From Paralithodes platypus (taxonomy: Eukaryota > Arthropoda > Malacostraca > Decapoda > Lithodidae): a stretch of 64,000 nucleotides of DNA. Positions 33,142 through 44,315 of the stretch are shown here, in pieces. The DNA is taken from positions 43,655,346 through 43,719,345 of the forward strand of contig CM064480.1 of NCBI GenBank assembly GCA_032716605.1. The letters run 5' to 3'. How positions within the stretch are numbered: the first letter of the stretch is position 1; each line of letters starts with the position of its first letter. The translations under genes and the position numbers were made by a program. The notes beneath the pieces were generated by a model that was given only the letters and a program-made list of their open reading frames with translations, searched no databases and had not been told where the DNA came from.

Positions 33142-33375
33142 GATGCTCACTGAAGATTTTTCACTTTGATACACAAAAAAGAAGTACCCCAAACTCTTAT
33201 ACCACAATATTCACAATAAAAAATTCTCGGAAACAGCTTAAGTGCTATATTACTTTGCTAAAAAAATAATTCTTGCATGTCCTCAAAAAATATTCCACAA
33301 AATCAACAAATGTTCACTGCCTAAACTGTGAGAAAAATCTGCACAATAACCTGCAATTATATGTCATTCACCAAA

Positions 33376-33392
33376 TCCTGGCAAGGTCGCCA
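33376..33392 (-). other. Candidate primer binding site
   Basis: Two bases inside the 5' LTR, the reverse strand reads TGGCGACCTTGCCAGGA. The initial TGG complements a tRNA 3' CCA, at the standard position. I do not assign the tRNA. Confidence 0.65.
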
Positions 33393-33394
33393 TT

Positions 33395-35202
33395 TGTTAC
33401 GATCAGGTCTCATATAAATCAGTGGCTCTTATATATTGGACTAGACTGGCATAAATGCAACAACGGAAACGCTAGATCCAACCCCTGATATATAATCCCG
33501 TCGAACAAAGAACACATATACCCTCCAGAGTTATATCTGCGATAGCGGGATATCTTAACTCTCAGTATCTATGTGTTTCTACTATAGGCTGATGGTCTCT
33601 GAAACAACCTATTACCTATGGTTGCTTAGTTATGGTACAAGGAAAAGATAGTTAACTTAATTAAATCACAAGAGTGATCTAATGCAAACAAGAAGAAGGT
33701 TTACTTAACATTACTCTAATCAATAATATCTGTCACTCCTTTATGAAAGAAAGTGTTGTAAAGTCCTCAAGCACCGAACAAGGAATCTTCTGAATAATGT
33801 CGGATGCTACTAAGAAGAACGTATCGGAAATGGAACCACAAAATGGCAGGAGGCAGGACAATGCACGTGTAGGCTAAATTCACAAAAAGGCTGGACCTAT
33901 AATGTTATTGGACACAAGAATATGATAAGCGGTGCAACAGTAATAATGTTCGCCACAAAAAGTAGTACTCCTATTAACAAAACCGGTCTATGCTGGATGT
34001 GTCTCTCTACAGCAACCTAGACCTCAAAATGCTTGTGTAGAAATAATGGGTATGCATAAAAGAGTATATGATCTAATCCAGCTAATGTCTACCCGGGTTA
34101 ATAAAGTCTAGCTGGGATGCGCAAAGGTACAGAATTCTGATGGAGCAAGGCAGCTCCTAGCCTAGTGTGGACCTTGGGTCTGTGCGGCCTGATTACGTTA
34201 ATATGAAGGGGTGCTCTCTTGAGGATTCTCGATCACAAGTATCGAGTATCCTCCTGGCGACCCTCAAAAGTATAAGCAAATAGAGTTAGAACAGTGTTGG
34301 GTGGATTAGACAAGCAGTCCTCACGCACTACACAGTCTAAACTCCAAGGTACACAGATAAAAGATCCACCCAGGTAACCCACAGAATCCGTAGTGTCGTG
34401 CAGCTCAAAAGTAGCCTACACACAGTGAAAACACCAACAGCAAGGTACCTGATCCCTAGTCTAGCATTATTTAACCCTGTAGAAACATTAGTGATTGATG
34501 GAGACAGTCCGAGCAATACAATCTCCCAAAAAGACAATGACTATCTTCAACCTTAGCCTAGTACATAAGAAATGTGAGATCCAGCATATAATACAGTCTG
34601 GCCACCAATTCAAGGTGTGGATGCAGGGAACCAGAGGGGGATTGATATTAATAAAAGGTGAGGAAGTAGTGGAAATGATAGAGGCAGTAGGAGAGAAAGA
34701 TTCTAAGACAAGAGTGTGGAACAGTTCATGGGAGATGCTTAGAGTATGCTGTCTGGGACGGATCTGACCAGGATATTCCCAGGGACCGCATGGCTGGAGT
34801 CCCAGTTCGCAGGAATGGCACGAGGGCGCGCGACAGTCGCCCAGTAAGCAGCCGCCTAGTAGGCCGTGTTAGGCAGGAGGCAACGAATCCCGCGAGGCCT
34901 ATGTAAGGGGGCAGCCACGCGCCACACTCACCACCAAGTCACACCACCTGGTCTCTCTCTCTCTCTCTCTCTCCCGCTCGCCTTCCCATCATTCAACTAC
35001 TTAACACAATACTTTCAATTGACTAAATAAAATAGAAAGGATTGTGACAGACGAAAACAAAGAACAGTTCTGAACTGTCTGCAACACAAGCTTTCTCGAG
35101 AAGGAAAGTACACAATGATAGGTAGACTGTAGCTACATTCTCTGCCCTGGCGAGTCCTAGCGAGTAAGCCATGCGGTTCTGGGGGAAGCGGTGAGCGTCA
35201 CA
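33395..35202 (-). repeat. 5' LTR of the gypsy-class element
   Basis: 1808 bp, partner of 25,959-27,769. The outer end GTGAGCGTCACA is followed by the duplicated AAGG. Promoter elements could not be placed with confidence. Confidence 0.93.
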
Positions 35203-35269
35203 AAGGACAACCACACAAACTGCTAACTGCAAATGAAATGGGCACCATCCAAGCCACATGTATGTAGGG

Positions 35270-35600
35270 TTAAAAGGGGGGATGGGCCGGTTTTCTGGAC
35301 CACTTTCTCCCTCATGTTTAGCCCCATTAGTTTTCAGATGTTAAGATGTTTGCCCCATTAGTTTGTCGATTATAAGACCTTTTGCCCAATTTATTCGTCA
35401 ATATTTAGACCTTTCGTGCTATTTAGGTGTCGATTTTTTCCCTGGCGAACGATAGTGAGCCTGTAAAGTTGGAAGAACCGGACTTCGGCCGGGACATTTT
35501 TCTACCGAAAAATGTACAGATTAATCTAGAAGGGGGAGCTAATGGATGTTTTTTTTAAATTTGATGGAGGTCTAGGGAGGAAACTAGAAACATAATGAAT
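35270..35600 (+). mobile_element. MITE family 'M3', copy 3
   Basis: Matches 5378-5690 closely: GTTTTCTGGACC, GTTTAGCCCCATTAG, GACCTTTCGTGC.ATTTAGG, TTTTTCTACCGAAAAATG, TTTGATGGAGGTCTAGG. The left edge follows GGTTAA. The right inverted end is lost or diverged. Confidence 0.77.
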
Positions 35601-37008
35601 ACATGCAAAGAACGCCCAAAAAGTGAACCATATACCCTTAAAAGTACAAAAGCCAGTCGTAATAAGACACACAAACTTGTGTTTTAGTGATTGTTCCTTT
35701 TTCGGTTCAGTGGTATGGTAGTGGTATCATTCTCCGGTATATCAAGACGAGTGTGTGACAGGGTAGCAGGGTCATACTACCTAGGGTATAAACCTGTGTG
35801 ATATGCCAGTCTGGGATTTGGTCGCCTCTAATCAGTCACAGGAAAGTTGAGGAATGGTGCACTTACCTTAATCCTCTCGCTTAGTTTATTTGTGCGATAA
35901 ATGTAGGTTATTTGTTGTAGTTATTGATAGGGGTCACTTGAGGCATGCTATGCTTACAGGTATCTACCCGATAGCACTATCGTTAGTGAGTGCTGTACTG
36001 TATTTTATATATTATTTTGTAATAGTATAGATATCTTATCAATATTTGTATTTTGTACTATTGTTAATGTCTTGTCATGTTGCAAATTTGATTTTAAATA
36101 ATATTTTGACATTTAACATGTAGTTTCTTTATTCATGCAGAGTTTAGTAAAATTTACCAGAACATCCCGGACTTCCCAAACTTGACTAATTCCTTTAACG
36201 TGACGATAGATAGTGCGTTGTTATATGTGCGATTAGTCTGCTTGGGAAACAGATTAACTTGCTCATGTAGTAATGTACACCCTATGTGGTGGATTGTGTT
36301 CTTTTACTTAATAATTTTCATTTTAGTAAGCGTTGTTTCCACATAGCGATTTTGATAATTTAATTTGACTTTATATTGTCCTTGTCCCAATTTTGGTTTG
36401 TTTAGTTTGCAAGTTTTACATTTTAATTCTCTTTGTATGTTACCGGGGAGCTCATGTAAATCCATAGACGACATGAGATGACTGTACCACATTTCAACTA
36501 TGACTTCAGTCAAATTGGGATAAGGAATTGTGAGTAAATTCTTGACTACCGTGCAAGTCAAACTTATGCATCTACTATACACAGTAACGGTCAGGGTTTG
36601 ACTGTGTGTGTTACTCAGTTACTCAGTTACTTGTTCGTCAAGGGGAATCCACGCAATGCGAGCTAAGCTCATTATTATCGCGCCTCCTTAACTGGGAATG
36701 TATTGCGTGAAATGAATGCTAAGTGTTTTATGTACTGTTGGAATGGCTGTGGATGTGTGTGTAGTCTGTATTTTAGCCAATTGGTGACATTGGAAACGAA
36801 GGCTTAGGGTGGATCTGTATGGTACCATTCTCACTATAGACGGTACCGTCTTGCCCAAAGGCTTAGGTAGCCATCAGCTTAGGTGAACCATATGATACCC
36901 ATCTCGCCTTGTACCATTTTTTCTGTGTGTGTGTGTGTGTGTGTGTGGTATTTGCGTCAAACCTGTGTGTACCGACGTAGTATAACGGTGGGATGTAGAG
37001 TGAGAATA

Positions 37009-37061
<53 letters not shown>

Positions 37062-37497
37062 GAGATGAATAACTAACCAGGAGTCAGTGTCGTCGTGTTA
37101 GTCCCCTCTGTCCGACCCCACAACCTTTTTTTTTCCCTGTCATTCGTGGCCCTAGTATTTTGGTCCAACACTATGATTCCAGATAAGCCTGGCTGGTTTA
37201 TCTTTCACTAAGTCTTCCTCTCTGCCGCTCTCTTATTCTCTCTCTCTCTCTCTCGATAATTATTCCATTGATACGTTTCAATTAATACGTTTCAGAAGAG
37301 ACTGGACGATCATCTGATGGAGTTTGGGTTAATATGAATTAATATATGTAAAATCAGTAGTTATGTAAGTGTAAGTTCCCTTTCAGACTAATTTATTTCT
37401 ATCCTATATAAACAGTTTGTGAGCATTTCCTGACCCTTAAAGTTTCACTTCACCCTATTTTCTGTTCTGATACGGCTTTTTAACCGGAGGAAGCGAA
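35601..37497. other. Unannotated region with GT and CT microsatellites
   Basis: Non-coding AT-rich sequence. GT runs at about 36,925-36,948 and 37,013-37,058, CT run at about 37,229-37,253. The reverse frame 36,582-36,304 (92 aa) has several Cys and Lys residues (CKTCKLNKPK) but no family I recognise, and I do not call it a gene. Confidence 0.5.
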
Positions 37498-37648
37498 AGG
37501 TGGGGAGAGAGCCTTCTACTTTGCTGTCCTATTCTTCTACTATAAACTGTCCCTGTCTCTAGTAGTATTAATAGGTGGGGAGAGAGCCTTCTACTTTGCT
37601 GTCCTATTCTTCTTCTATAAACTGTCCCTGGTTCTAGTAGTATTAAGG
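37498..37648. repeat. 75-bp direct tandem duplication
   Basis: Two adjacent near-identical 75-bp units (37,498-37,572 and 37,573-37,648), each starting AGGTGGGGAGAGAGCC and including TTGCTGTCCTATTCTTCT and ATAAACTGTCCCTG. The reverse frame across it simply reads the unit twice. Confidence 0.9.
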
Positions 37649-37849
37649 TCGGACCACCTAGTAGGAACTTCAAGGTCTGTGTGGTCTGAGTATCCGTGTT
37701 ACTCTGTGTGACTCTCGCTAACACACACACACTCTCTCTCTCTCTCTCTCCACGTCAAAGAAAATATTAGGCCATTTGAGATCACAATTTCTACTAACAA
37801 CTCTGAAATGTTACGTATAACAAACAACAACAAAGATATTGACATTTGA

Positions 37850-38010
37850 GGAGATTGTAGGCACCAATCGAGCAAGGCATTACCCAGGGGAGGCCACATA
37901 GGCAAACGATAAGGAGTTGTTGGAACTCCTGTTTCATTTGCCTGGCTTCCCCCATTGTTTGTATGTGTGCCTCACCTACACAGAGAGTAATCCAGCTAAT
38001 TCTCAGAAAT
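37850..38010 (-). repeat. Dispersed repeat 'H', copy 2 (reverse)
   Basis: Reverse complement of the blocks at 18,405-18,590: GAGATTGTAGGC.CCAATCG, GGAACTCCTGTTTCATTTGCC and CTACACAGAGAGTAATCCAG. Confidence 0.7.
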
Positions 38011-38087
38011 ACCTATTCCTATTCATTTCACTACACTTAACAAGCACACCACACTTCTTTCCAACACACCTAAATTACCTCTAACGT

Positions 38088-38190
38088 ACCTTGACTATGG
38101 CTCTCTATCACTCTTTCAACTTTGGAGGGGGGAGGGACACTCGTTACAGGCAGCTTTGCTTTTTGTCTCCTTCATGCACATAAGAAAACA
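38088..38190 (+). mobile_element. LINE family B, isolated 3' tail
   Basis: Matches the 3' ends at 11.0, 22.0 and 24.2 kb: TATCACTCTTTCAACT, a G-rich bridge, CTCGTTACAGGCAG and TTTGTCTCCTTCATGC. A 5'-truncated insertion of about 100 bp. Confidence 0.65.
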
Positions 38191-38289
38191 AATGTTGTAG
38201 TAGTTTATCGGCGCCTGATGATAACAAACGAAGATAACATATCGCTATACAATACTTTAAAACGAAATAAAATATTGCCTTCAGCTAAA

Positions 38290-38664
38290 AAAAACTCTTA
38301 TCATAGGTGACTGTACCTTGAATTGCTTGGCATGAATATTAGAGGATTAGGAAATGCATTTGAAAGAATGATCGAATTCGATAACGATAATTGCCTTCAT
38401 CAAATACCGATAGTTCAGACACCCACTAGGGGACACATAATATTAGCTTTGGTTATTACGGATCACGAAAACCTAACGTCAGACCTAGAAATCGGTGAAT
38501 TATTAACCGGTTGCGATCAAAATATCATCAGGCTTCATCTCAACATGGCACACACCAGCTTTATTGACGAGCTATTTATGCCAAACTATAAAAAGGCGGT
38601 TAACGGCCTAAAAATGAACTCGAAAGACATTCATATGCAATTTGAAGGACTCACCAGCACCTAA
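38290..38664 (+). pseudogene. LINE endonuclease-domain fragment
   Basis: The frame 38,323-38,664 (113 aa), with a decayed GD(C)TLN motif just before it, reads like the end of a LINE endonuclease: THENL-type stretch ALVITDHENLTSDLEIGE, then CDQNIIRLHLNM in place of the SDHN motif, then YKKAVNGLK in the linker. Key residues differ from active enzymes (Q for H in the SDH motif). No RT follows. Which LINE family it came from is uncertain. Confidence 0.6.
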
Positions 38665-38757
38665 GAAGTATTGATAAGATTAAAGAAAATACTTTTGAGT
38701 GCCCAAAATAAACATGCGCAACATACTGTATATTATCCTAGTTGGATTCCCTTCTCC

Positions 38758-38972
38758 TTAACCCTCTCCGACATATGACGCGATTTTGAGCCTATTGGGG
38801 ATACTTTAAAGCCTTTGTTACCATCAGGGTTATGTAGAAACCTTTAGTTTAGTTACTTCAACCTCTGTAGTTGTCTTTGAGTTAGCTGTGGGCAGAAAAC
38901 TAATTTAGAGAGGTAATTATAAGAGTGAGAGAACTCTATTTCTTATTGCTAATCTGGCAACCTCTGCGTCAT
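38758..38972 (+). mobile_element. TTAA MITE 'M5', copy 1 (3' end lost)
   Basis: TTAA at 38,758-38,761 then CCCTCTCCGACATATGACGCG, followed by about 200 bp almost identical to 60,225-60,425 (TTTTGAGCCTATT.GGGATACTTTAAA, GTTACCATCAGGG, TTACTTCAACCTCTG, GGGCAGAAAACTAATTT). It is cut off where the LINE B poly-A begins. Confidence 0.78.
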
Positions 38973-39071
38973 ATTTTTTTTGTTTTTTTTCTATGTGAGT
39001 GAGGGAGACAAAAGGCAGAACTGCCTATAGCGAGTGCCTCCCCGATAGTTGAAAGAGTGACAGGGCCAAAA

Positions 39072-39764
39072 TCAAGGGACGTTCGAGCCAAACTGCCTGG
39101 ACACACCGAGTTTGAAGCAATTTAAATCATAGGAAGAGGGAAAGACTGATTCTGGGAGAGAGTTCCAGAGCTCAGCTGTTGAATAGAAGAAAGTCTGAGA
39201 GTAACGTTTCACTCTTGGGTTGGAGAGTTGCACAGAGTAGGGGTGGGATTGTGTTGCAAGACGGGTACCACGTGCCCTAACGTAAAGGAGGTGGTATACA
39301 CTGGGAAAGCTCTGAGGAACACTGATTATTATAGTAGCGATAGAATAGCGAGAGAGATGCAACATTGCGGCGAAGAGAGAGAGATTGCAGAGAGTTGGTG
39401 AGTGGACGGGAGTTAATAATACGAAAGGCCTTCCTTTCAATTTTGTCTAGGAGAACGGTGTGAGAGGAACCTCCCCACACATGTGAACAATACTCAACAC
39501 AAGGAAGCACTATGCCCCTGTACAGAGCAAGAAGCTGTGCAGGGGTAAAGAACCCCCTAAGGCGGTTGAGCAAACCCAGCTTCTGGGAGGATGCCTTAGC
39601 AAGACTGGTAATATGGTCCTTCCAACTGAGAGCAGAAGAAAAAGAGACACCAAGAATATTGAGAGAAGATGAAGGATTGATTTTTGTATTGTTGAAGAAT
39701 AAGGGATAGTCCGCAGGGAGTTCCCGACGGGTAGATAGATGGAGAAATTGGGTTTTGGAAGCAT
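39072..39764 (-). pseudogene. LINE B C-terminal domain (copy 4)
   Basis: Overlapping frames 39,764-39,510, 39,573-39,277 and 39,440-39,072 are one protein segment broken by frameshifts: decayed WKDHIT region, GLLNRLRGFFTPAQ-like stretch, LYRGIVLPCVEYCSHVWGG, RRNVASLSLFYRYYNN, then TRLATQSHPYSVQLSNPRVK and a WNSLPESVFPS end. It is the C-terminal nucleic-acid-handling part of the LINE protein; the RT lies upstream at 39,898-41,040. Confidence 0.83.
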
Positions 39765-39897
39765 TAAAGGTAACTAGGTTTTCTCTGCCCCAATTGGAGA
39801 TAGTAGTTGGATCAAAATTTAAGTGTTCTATGGCTTCATTCCGTTTGTCGTTGAGGAATTGCTGGCTTGGGTGTTCTGAACAACTAATGGAGTAGTG

Positions 39898-41040
39898 TTA
39901 GGTTGAGTCGTCTGCGTATGAATGGATGGGAATTGAGGTACAGTTGAGAAGATCATTTATAAAAATTAGAAAGATAATAGGAGATAGGACAGAGCCATGA
40001 GGAACACCAGAGTTTATAGGGTAAGGAAGTGAGCGATGGCCGTCCAGGCGTCCACAACCGCAGCTATGGAACGGCCGGAGAGGAAAATAGAGACAAAGGC
40101 ACAAAGGGATATAGAAACCGAAGGAGGGTAGTTTAGAAATAAAAAATTTGTGCCAGACTCTATCGAAGGCTTTCGATATGTCTAGTGCAATAGAAAAAGT
40201 CTCACCAAAGTCCCGAAAGGAGGATGACCATGAGTTAGTAAGATATGAAAGAAGATCACCAGTAGAGCGACCCTTAAGGAAGCCATACTGGCGATCTGAG
40301 AGCAGATTATGAAAAGAGAAATGCTTAAGAAATTTGGAAGCAAGAATAGTTTCAAAAACTTTATAAAGACAAGAGATGAGAGCAATTGGACGATAGTTGG
40401 AGGGTTGAGAGCGGTCACCCTTCTTTGGGACAGGTTGAATGAGAGCAAACTTCCAGCATGAAGGGAAGATGTTAGAGGATAGACAGAGACGAAATAGTTT
40501 GCCTAGGCAGGGAGTCAGCACGGAAGCACAGTTTTTTAGTACAACAGGAGAAACACCGTCCGGACCGTACTGCTTCTTAGTATTAATCCCAGAGAGGGTA
40601 GAGAGTACATCTTTAGAAGAGATGAGGATATTAGGCACAAGTAAGAGAGAGGAGGGTGGAGAGGGAGGAATAGCACCGGAATCATCTAAGGTGGAGTGTC
40701 TAGCAAAAGTTTGAGCGAAGAGTTTAGCTTCGTCAGAGGAAGAAGTGATGGTTGTGCCATCAGAGTGGGAAAGGGGAGGGAAAGACGAGGAAGAGAAATT
40801 GTTGGAGAGGCCTTTGGCTAGATGCCAGAAAGCTTGCGAAGAGCTAGAGTTGGATAGTTCAGTGCATTTATTATTGATGAAAGAGTGCTTGGCAAGTCGA
40901 AGAACAGATTTAGCTTGATTCCGGGCCGAAACATAGGAAGAATGAGTCTTGAGTTTTAAGGTGTCGGTACCATTTGAATGCTTCCTCCTTATTGCGGACA
41001 GCAGTAGAACAGGCGTGAGTAAACCAAGATTTTTTAGCAT
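39898..41040 (-). pseudogene. LINE B reverse transcriptase (copy 4)
   Basis: 380 open codons: linker with KAELFAQTFARHSTLDDSGAI-like sequence, GPDGVSPVVLKNCAS, QPVPKKGDRSQPSNYRPIAL (finger), a LSDRQYGFLKGRSTGDL block, FSIALDISKAFDRVWHK (first catalytic Asp), NSGVPHGSVLSP (Q changed to H) and HSYADDST just before a stop. The endonuclease end (41,347-40,910, with SSDHKLI) is in another frame because of a shift near 40,960. The C-terminal domain is separated by the stop at 39,898. Confidence 0.87.
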
Positions 41041-41440
41041 TAGTCTGAGAGAAAGAGAATGGAATGTATGCTTCCATGCCCAATAGGATTACCTCGGTAA
41101 TGCGTTCAGCACTCTCCGAGGGTCCCCGGCCACGGAAGCAGAAATCATTCCATGGGAAATCAATGAAGTACTGCCGGAGAGCCTCCCATTCGGCAGCGCC
41201 AAAGTGCCACAAGCGCCGCCGGCTAGGAGGATCGGGTGGCCGTACTGGAGACATAGGACAGGTGACAGAGATAAGTTTATGGTCGGAGGAGCCCAAAGGA
41301 GAGAAAAGATCGACAGTATAAGAAGAAGGTTTAGAAATTAGAAACAAGTCAAGAATGTTGGGCCGATCTCCGAGACGATCCGGGATACGGGTGGATTGCT
41401 GAACTAACTGCTCTAGGTCATTTAGGATAGAAAAAACGTA
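40910..41440 (-). pseudogene. LINE B endonuclease C-terminal part (copy 4)
   Basis: The reverse frame from 41,347 carries [17 protein letters not shown], the terminal SDH motif of the apurinic-like endonuclease, and a spacer with [15 protein letters not shown]. Upstream to 41,440 the frame continues with [13 protein letters not shown]. The catalytic N-terminal half is absent, so this insertion is 5'-truncated in the endonuclease. Confidence 0.8.
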
Positions 41441-41514
41441 GGTTTATTCACCAGGTGGGTCAGTAGTGTGCATGAAAAAGTTAATATAAATAGGAAAAAG
41501 TTAAGCTTCCTTTA

Positions 41515-41600
41515 TCACGCCGTGGTGTAGTAGATTAAAGCATCGACTCTCGTCCTGACTTTCGGTAGTTCTAGTCCAGCTGGGAGTATATATACATTTA
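41515..41600 (+). mobile_element. tRNA-like SINE relic
   Basis: GCCGTGGTGTAGTAGATTAA (A-box-like) and, about 40 bp on, GGTAGTTCTAGTCCAGC (degenerate B box). Weak evidence from two boxes only. Confidence 0.35.
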
Positions 41601-41699
41601 GTAGCTCACGTGTATTTGTGAGATATACTTTATATATATAGTAATGTATACTCTTCTCTCACGCCCTCACAAAGCCACATAACACACACACACACACAC

Positions 41700-41765
41700 A
41701 CACAGATGTAACTCAATGGTCATAGCCGTGGACAATCCTACTAACTCGGGTTCGATTATCGGTGT
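41700..41765 (+). mobile_element. tRNA-like SINE relic
   Basis: TAACTCAATGGTCATAGCCG (A-box-like) and GGGTTCGATTATCGG (B-box-like) with tRNA-like spacing; no convincing acceptor stem. It follows a (CA)n run at 41,683-41,703. Confidence 0.4.
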
Positions 41766-41769
41766 ATAT

Positions 41770-43230
41770 AAAGGAAGTATTAGTACGATTAAATTTGTGC
41801 TTAATTTTAATTCAAATTCCTCTCCACAAGTCCATCAACTTGCAATACAAAAATATAAACTACCCTTACTGTCAGTATCCACTTTATCAACACTATTACT
41901 AAAGTATAAACATATTTATTCACTTTCAAGCTATTAATATACCTGTGCAACCCCAAAATGTCGACACCGATTTAGAGTACATCGTACAAGCATTAGCTGA
42001 GGACCTTACCCTATTTAGTACCAAAGGAGTTAATATTGCTTGACTAGTCACTGCTAAGTGACCTTATTTCACGATCACATAGCTAGACGGAGCCACCAAT
42101 GATTGCATATCCACAGAATTGTCTTTTCACACCTGACAAACATGCCTAATATAAACAATGGTTCAGATACATAAGAAAGAGGTGTCGGTGATACAGTATA
42201 ATGCTTGAAATAGTCAGTGGTTTGCAATGCAAGGGATAGGTAACATGGTGGATGTTATAATAATTGGTATGTATCTCCATATACGGAACGGAAATTTGGG
42301 TGTAGAGACTTTTCTTGTAATATTGATGAGACAAGCCAGCCTACCTTCACCTACAAATAAGCGTATACCTCATCATTCTACTCTGGTGAGTGGAGCAGGG
42401 CCTGGACATTGTTGAATAAAATAGTGGTACGGTTTTGGACTACATGGTATCATAAATTTCCTTTTAGTTCAGTTTATATCACTGGAAGATCCGCAGAGAG
42501 TTGATCTCATACAATATGATTTACAGAAAATAATGGGAAAGGTTTTAGACAGGATCATAACATATCAAGATAAAACCATTTTTAGTGGCGACACATGTAT
42601 ATCGAAGTCCCACCCGGTCGTTGCATTCCCATTATTATCTCTGTCTTTGGGTTAAAATAAACATGTTTATCGGTATTCAGTTTATATATCATAAAAAGAA
42701 AATAGCCATATGAATATTATTTACGAATTTTAGTTTGACATTTGATACATTACTCAAGCTCAAACGCAGTCATTCTGGGATTCTAGGCACCGTATTTGCC
42801 TACATGACTTGTTGGACTGTGTAACAGTCTACGACATCGCTTGGCAGTTTGTTCCTCATAGTATGGGCATATTGTACGGAAAAAGACTGATAAACCCTCA
42901 CACATATTGCAACAACTGCTACCAACAGTTTTTTTTAATCAGAAAAATGTCCTCTATAACATATAGAAAGTCCTAAGAAATCCGGTTAGTGGAAACAAAT
43001 ATTTTGTTCATATGACTGTATTTTTCCGTACCCTTCACATGTGCTACCGCAAATTAGCTTATAAAGGTAGCGTCAAAAAGCAAAACATATGATAACAGTG
43101 CTATTATTACATGAAATGATACTGGGTATATATATGGTGTATTTGTAAACTGACATGTTGAAACACACTTGTTGTTGGTGATTTTCAATGGAGGTCGCCT
43201 GGTTCTTGATCATCTCCGTCTTGGTCACAA
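41770..43230. other. Unannotated spacer
   Basis: AT-rich, with no coding frame, RNA gene or clear repeat boundary that I can support. Confidence 0.5.
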
Positions 43231-43235
43231 ACTGC

Positions 43236-43690
43236 CTAAAAGGTATTCACACAGGCCGTTCCCTTTCAGTTGCTACAGGCAGCAGAGCACTCGATGTTCT
43301 GCTTCCTGCATGTGCACTGCAAGCTACTGCAGTCAGTCTTGCAGACACATCTGCAAACTCTTAGCAGCTCCTGTGAAGCAGGTTCCAAGTCAGTTTGGAC
43401 AGGTACGAACCCTGTGTTGATCTTCTCCCACCCCCATTCTTGTGGTGATAGTCTGTCGACAGATGCTTTCCAATGTTGTAGCTGATAGTACACACAAAAA
43501 CTGCGGTACCTGGCTGCTGCTGATGTTGGTGGCAGACTATGTGGCTTTAGGCGAGAACTGGATTCAGCCACCTTTTCACAATAGCTTGTGCCTCAGCGTG
43601 TCAAGTCCCTCCCCTGGCTTTCCATTGTACAGACACAACAGAGCATTCTCACCTCCAGACACAATATCTGCCAGAGAAGCTCAGTCCACA
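43236..43690 (-). pseudogene. Intronless Cys-tailed gene, C-terminal half (split by LINE C)
   Basis: Continuation of the reverse-strand gene at 47,716-48,494. In pieces it reads IVSGGENALLCLYNGKPGE, then SLPPTSAAARYRSFCVYYQL, an EWGWEKINTGFVPVQTDL stretch, and a cysteine cluster CRCVCKTDCSSLQCTCRK...ECSAACSN. A TGA at 43,266-43,268 sits where the next cysteine is expected; the same frame then reads KGTACVNTF to a TAG at 43,236-43,238. I know this arrangement from uncharacterised, multi-copy arthropod and cnidarian proteins; its function is not known to me. The cysteine pattern suggests metal or nucleic-acid binding. A frameshift lies near 43,575-43,600. Confidence 0.68.
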
Positions 43691-44315
43691 GTTCCTTCAC
43701 ATTTACCAATTCTTTCACCCAACCCGATCTTATAAATTCAAAAATAAGCACTGCAATTTCTCTGAACCAGGACCTTTCTAGAATTGAAGAATGGGGACAA
43801 AAGAATCTAGTTTCCTTTAATGCACAGAAAACCAAGTACATTCAATTTTCTAACCGACAGAATCTCACTGACTCCCATATATTTTTTAATGATGTAAATA
43901 TTCCCACTTCCCCTAGTATTGACATTCTCGGTGTAACATTAACTACTAACTTGAGCTGGACACATTATGTTAGAAGCATTGCTAAGAATGCCTCTAAAAA
44001 ACTGGGACTCCTGTACAGAGTTCGAGAATTCTTCACTGGCGAACAGTTGGCCGTAATATATAAAAGTCATGTGCGTTCTCAGATGGATTACTGTTCACCT
44101 CTGTGGAGTGGAAGTGGAGTGGTTGCATTGAGGCAGTTGGACAAAATTCAAAATAAAGCTATTAGATTAATCAATAACCGTGCAATCACACAGGACCTTC
44201 CTATTACCCGTGGACGGAGGTTCTCACTGAAGAAGATGTTAATGCCAAATGGGACAACTTTGTATCGACCACCACCGAAGCCTACCACCACTTCTTCCCC
44301 ACCAAGAGGACCAAA

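Larger units (their letters stand above)
25955..35206 (-). mobile_element. Ty3/gypsy-class LTR retrotransposon, full length, IN-before-RT order
   Basis: Two LTRs of 1811 and 1808 bp (25,959-27,769 and 33,395-35,202) begin TG and end CA, share long identical stretches with scattered differences, and are flanked by the 4-bp duplication AAGG (25,955-25,958 and 35,203-35,206). On the reverse strand the order is 5' LTR, primer binding site, gag, protease, integrase-like remnant, RT, RNase H, a 3' untranslated part of about 460 bp, polypurine tract, 3' LTR. A TTAA MITE interrupts the gag-pol frame at 31,302-31,994. The RT and RNase H are of Ty3/gypsy type. Having integrase pieces upstream of RT recalls Gmr1-like elements. 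The integrase core is deleted and the RT active site altered, so it is not autonomous. Confidence 0.92.
38990..41440 (-). mobile_element. LINE family B, copy 4 (longest)
   Basis: Reads from the middle of the endonuclease (about 41,440) through RT and C-terminal domain to the 3' tail and a T-rich (poly-A) edge near 38,973-38,992. It is the best reference for this family in the window: SSDHKLI at the endonuclease end, the SKAFDRVWHK and HSYADDST motifs of RT, and the WKDHIT, CVEYCSHVWGG and RRNVASLSLFYRYYNN blocks in the C-terminal part. Several frameshifts and stops divide it into pieces. Confidence 0.88.

Noticed and set aside
36304..36582. 92-codon reverse frame with CKTCKLNKPK
   Set aside because: Only two close cysteines and no partner motif; surrounding DNA shows no gene structure. 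Could be chance.
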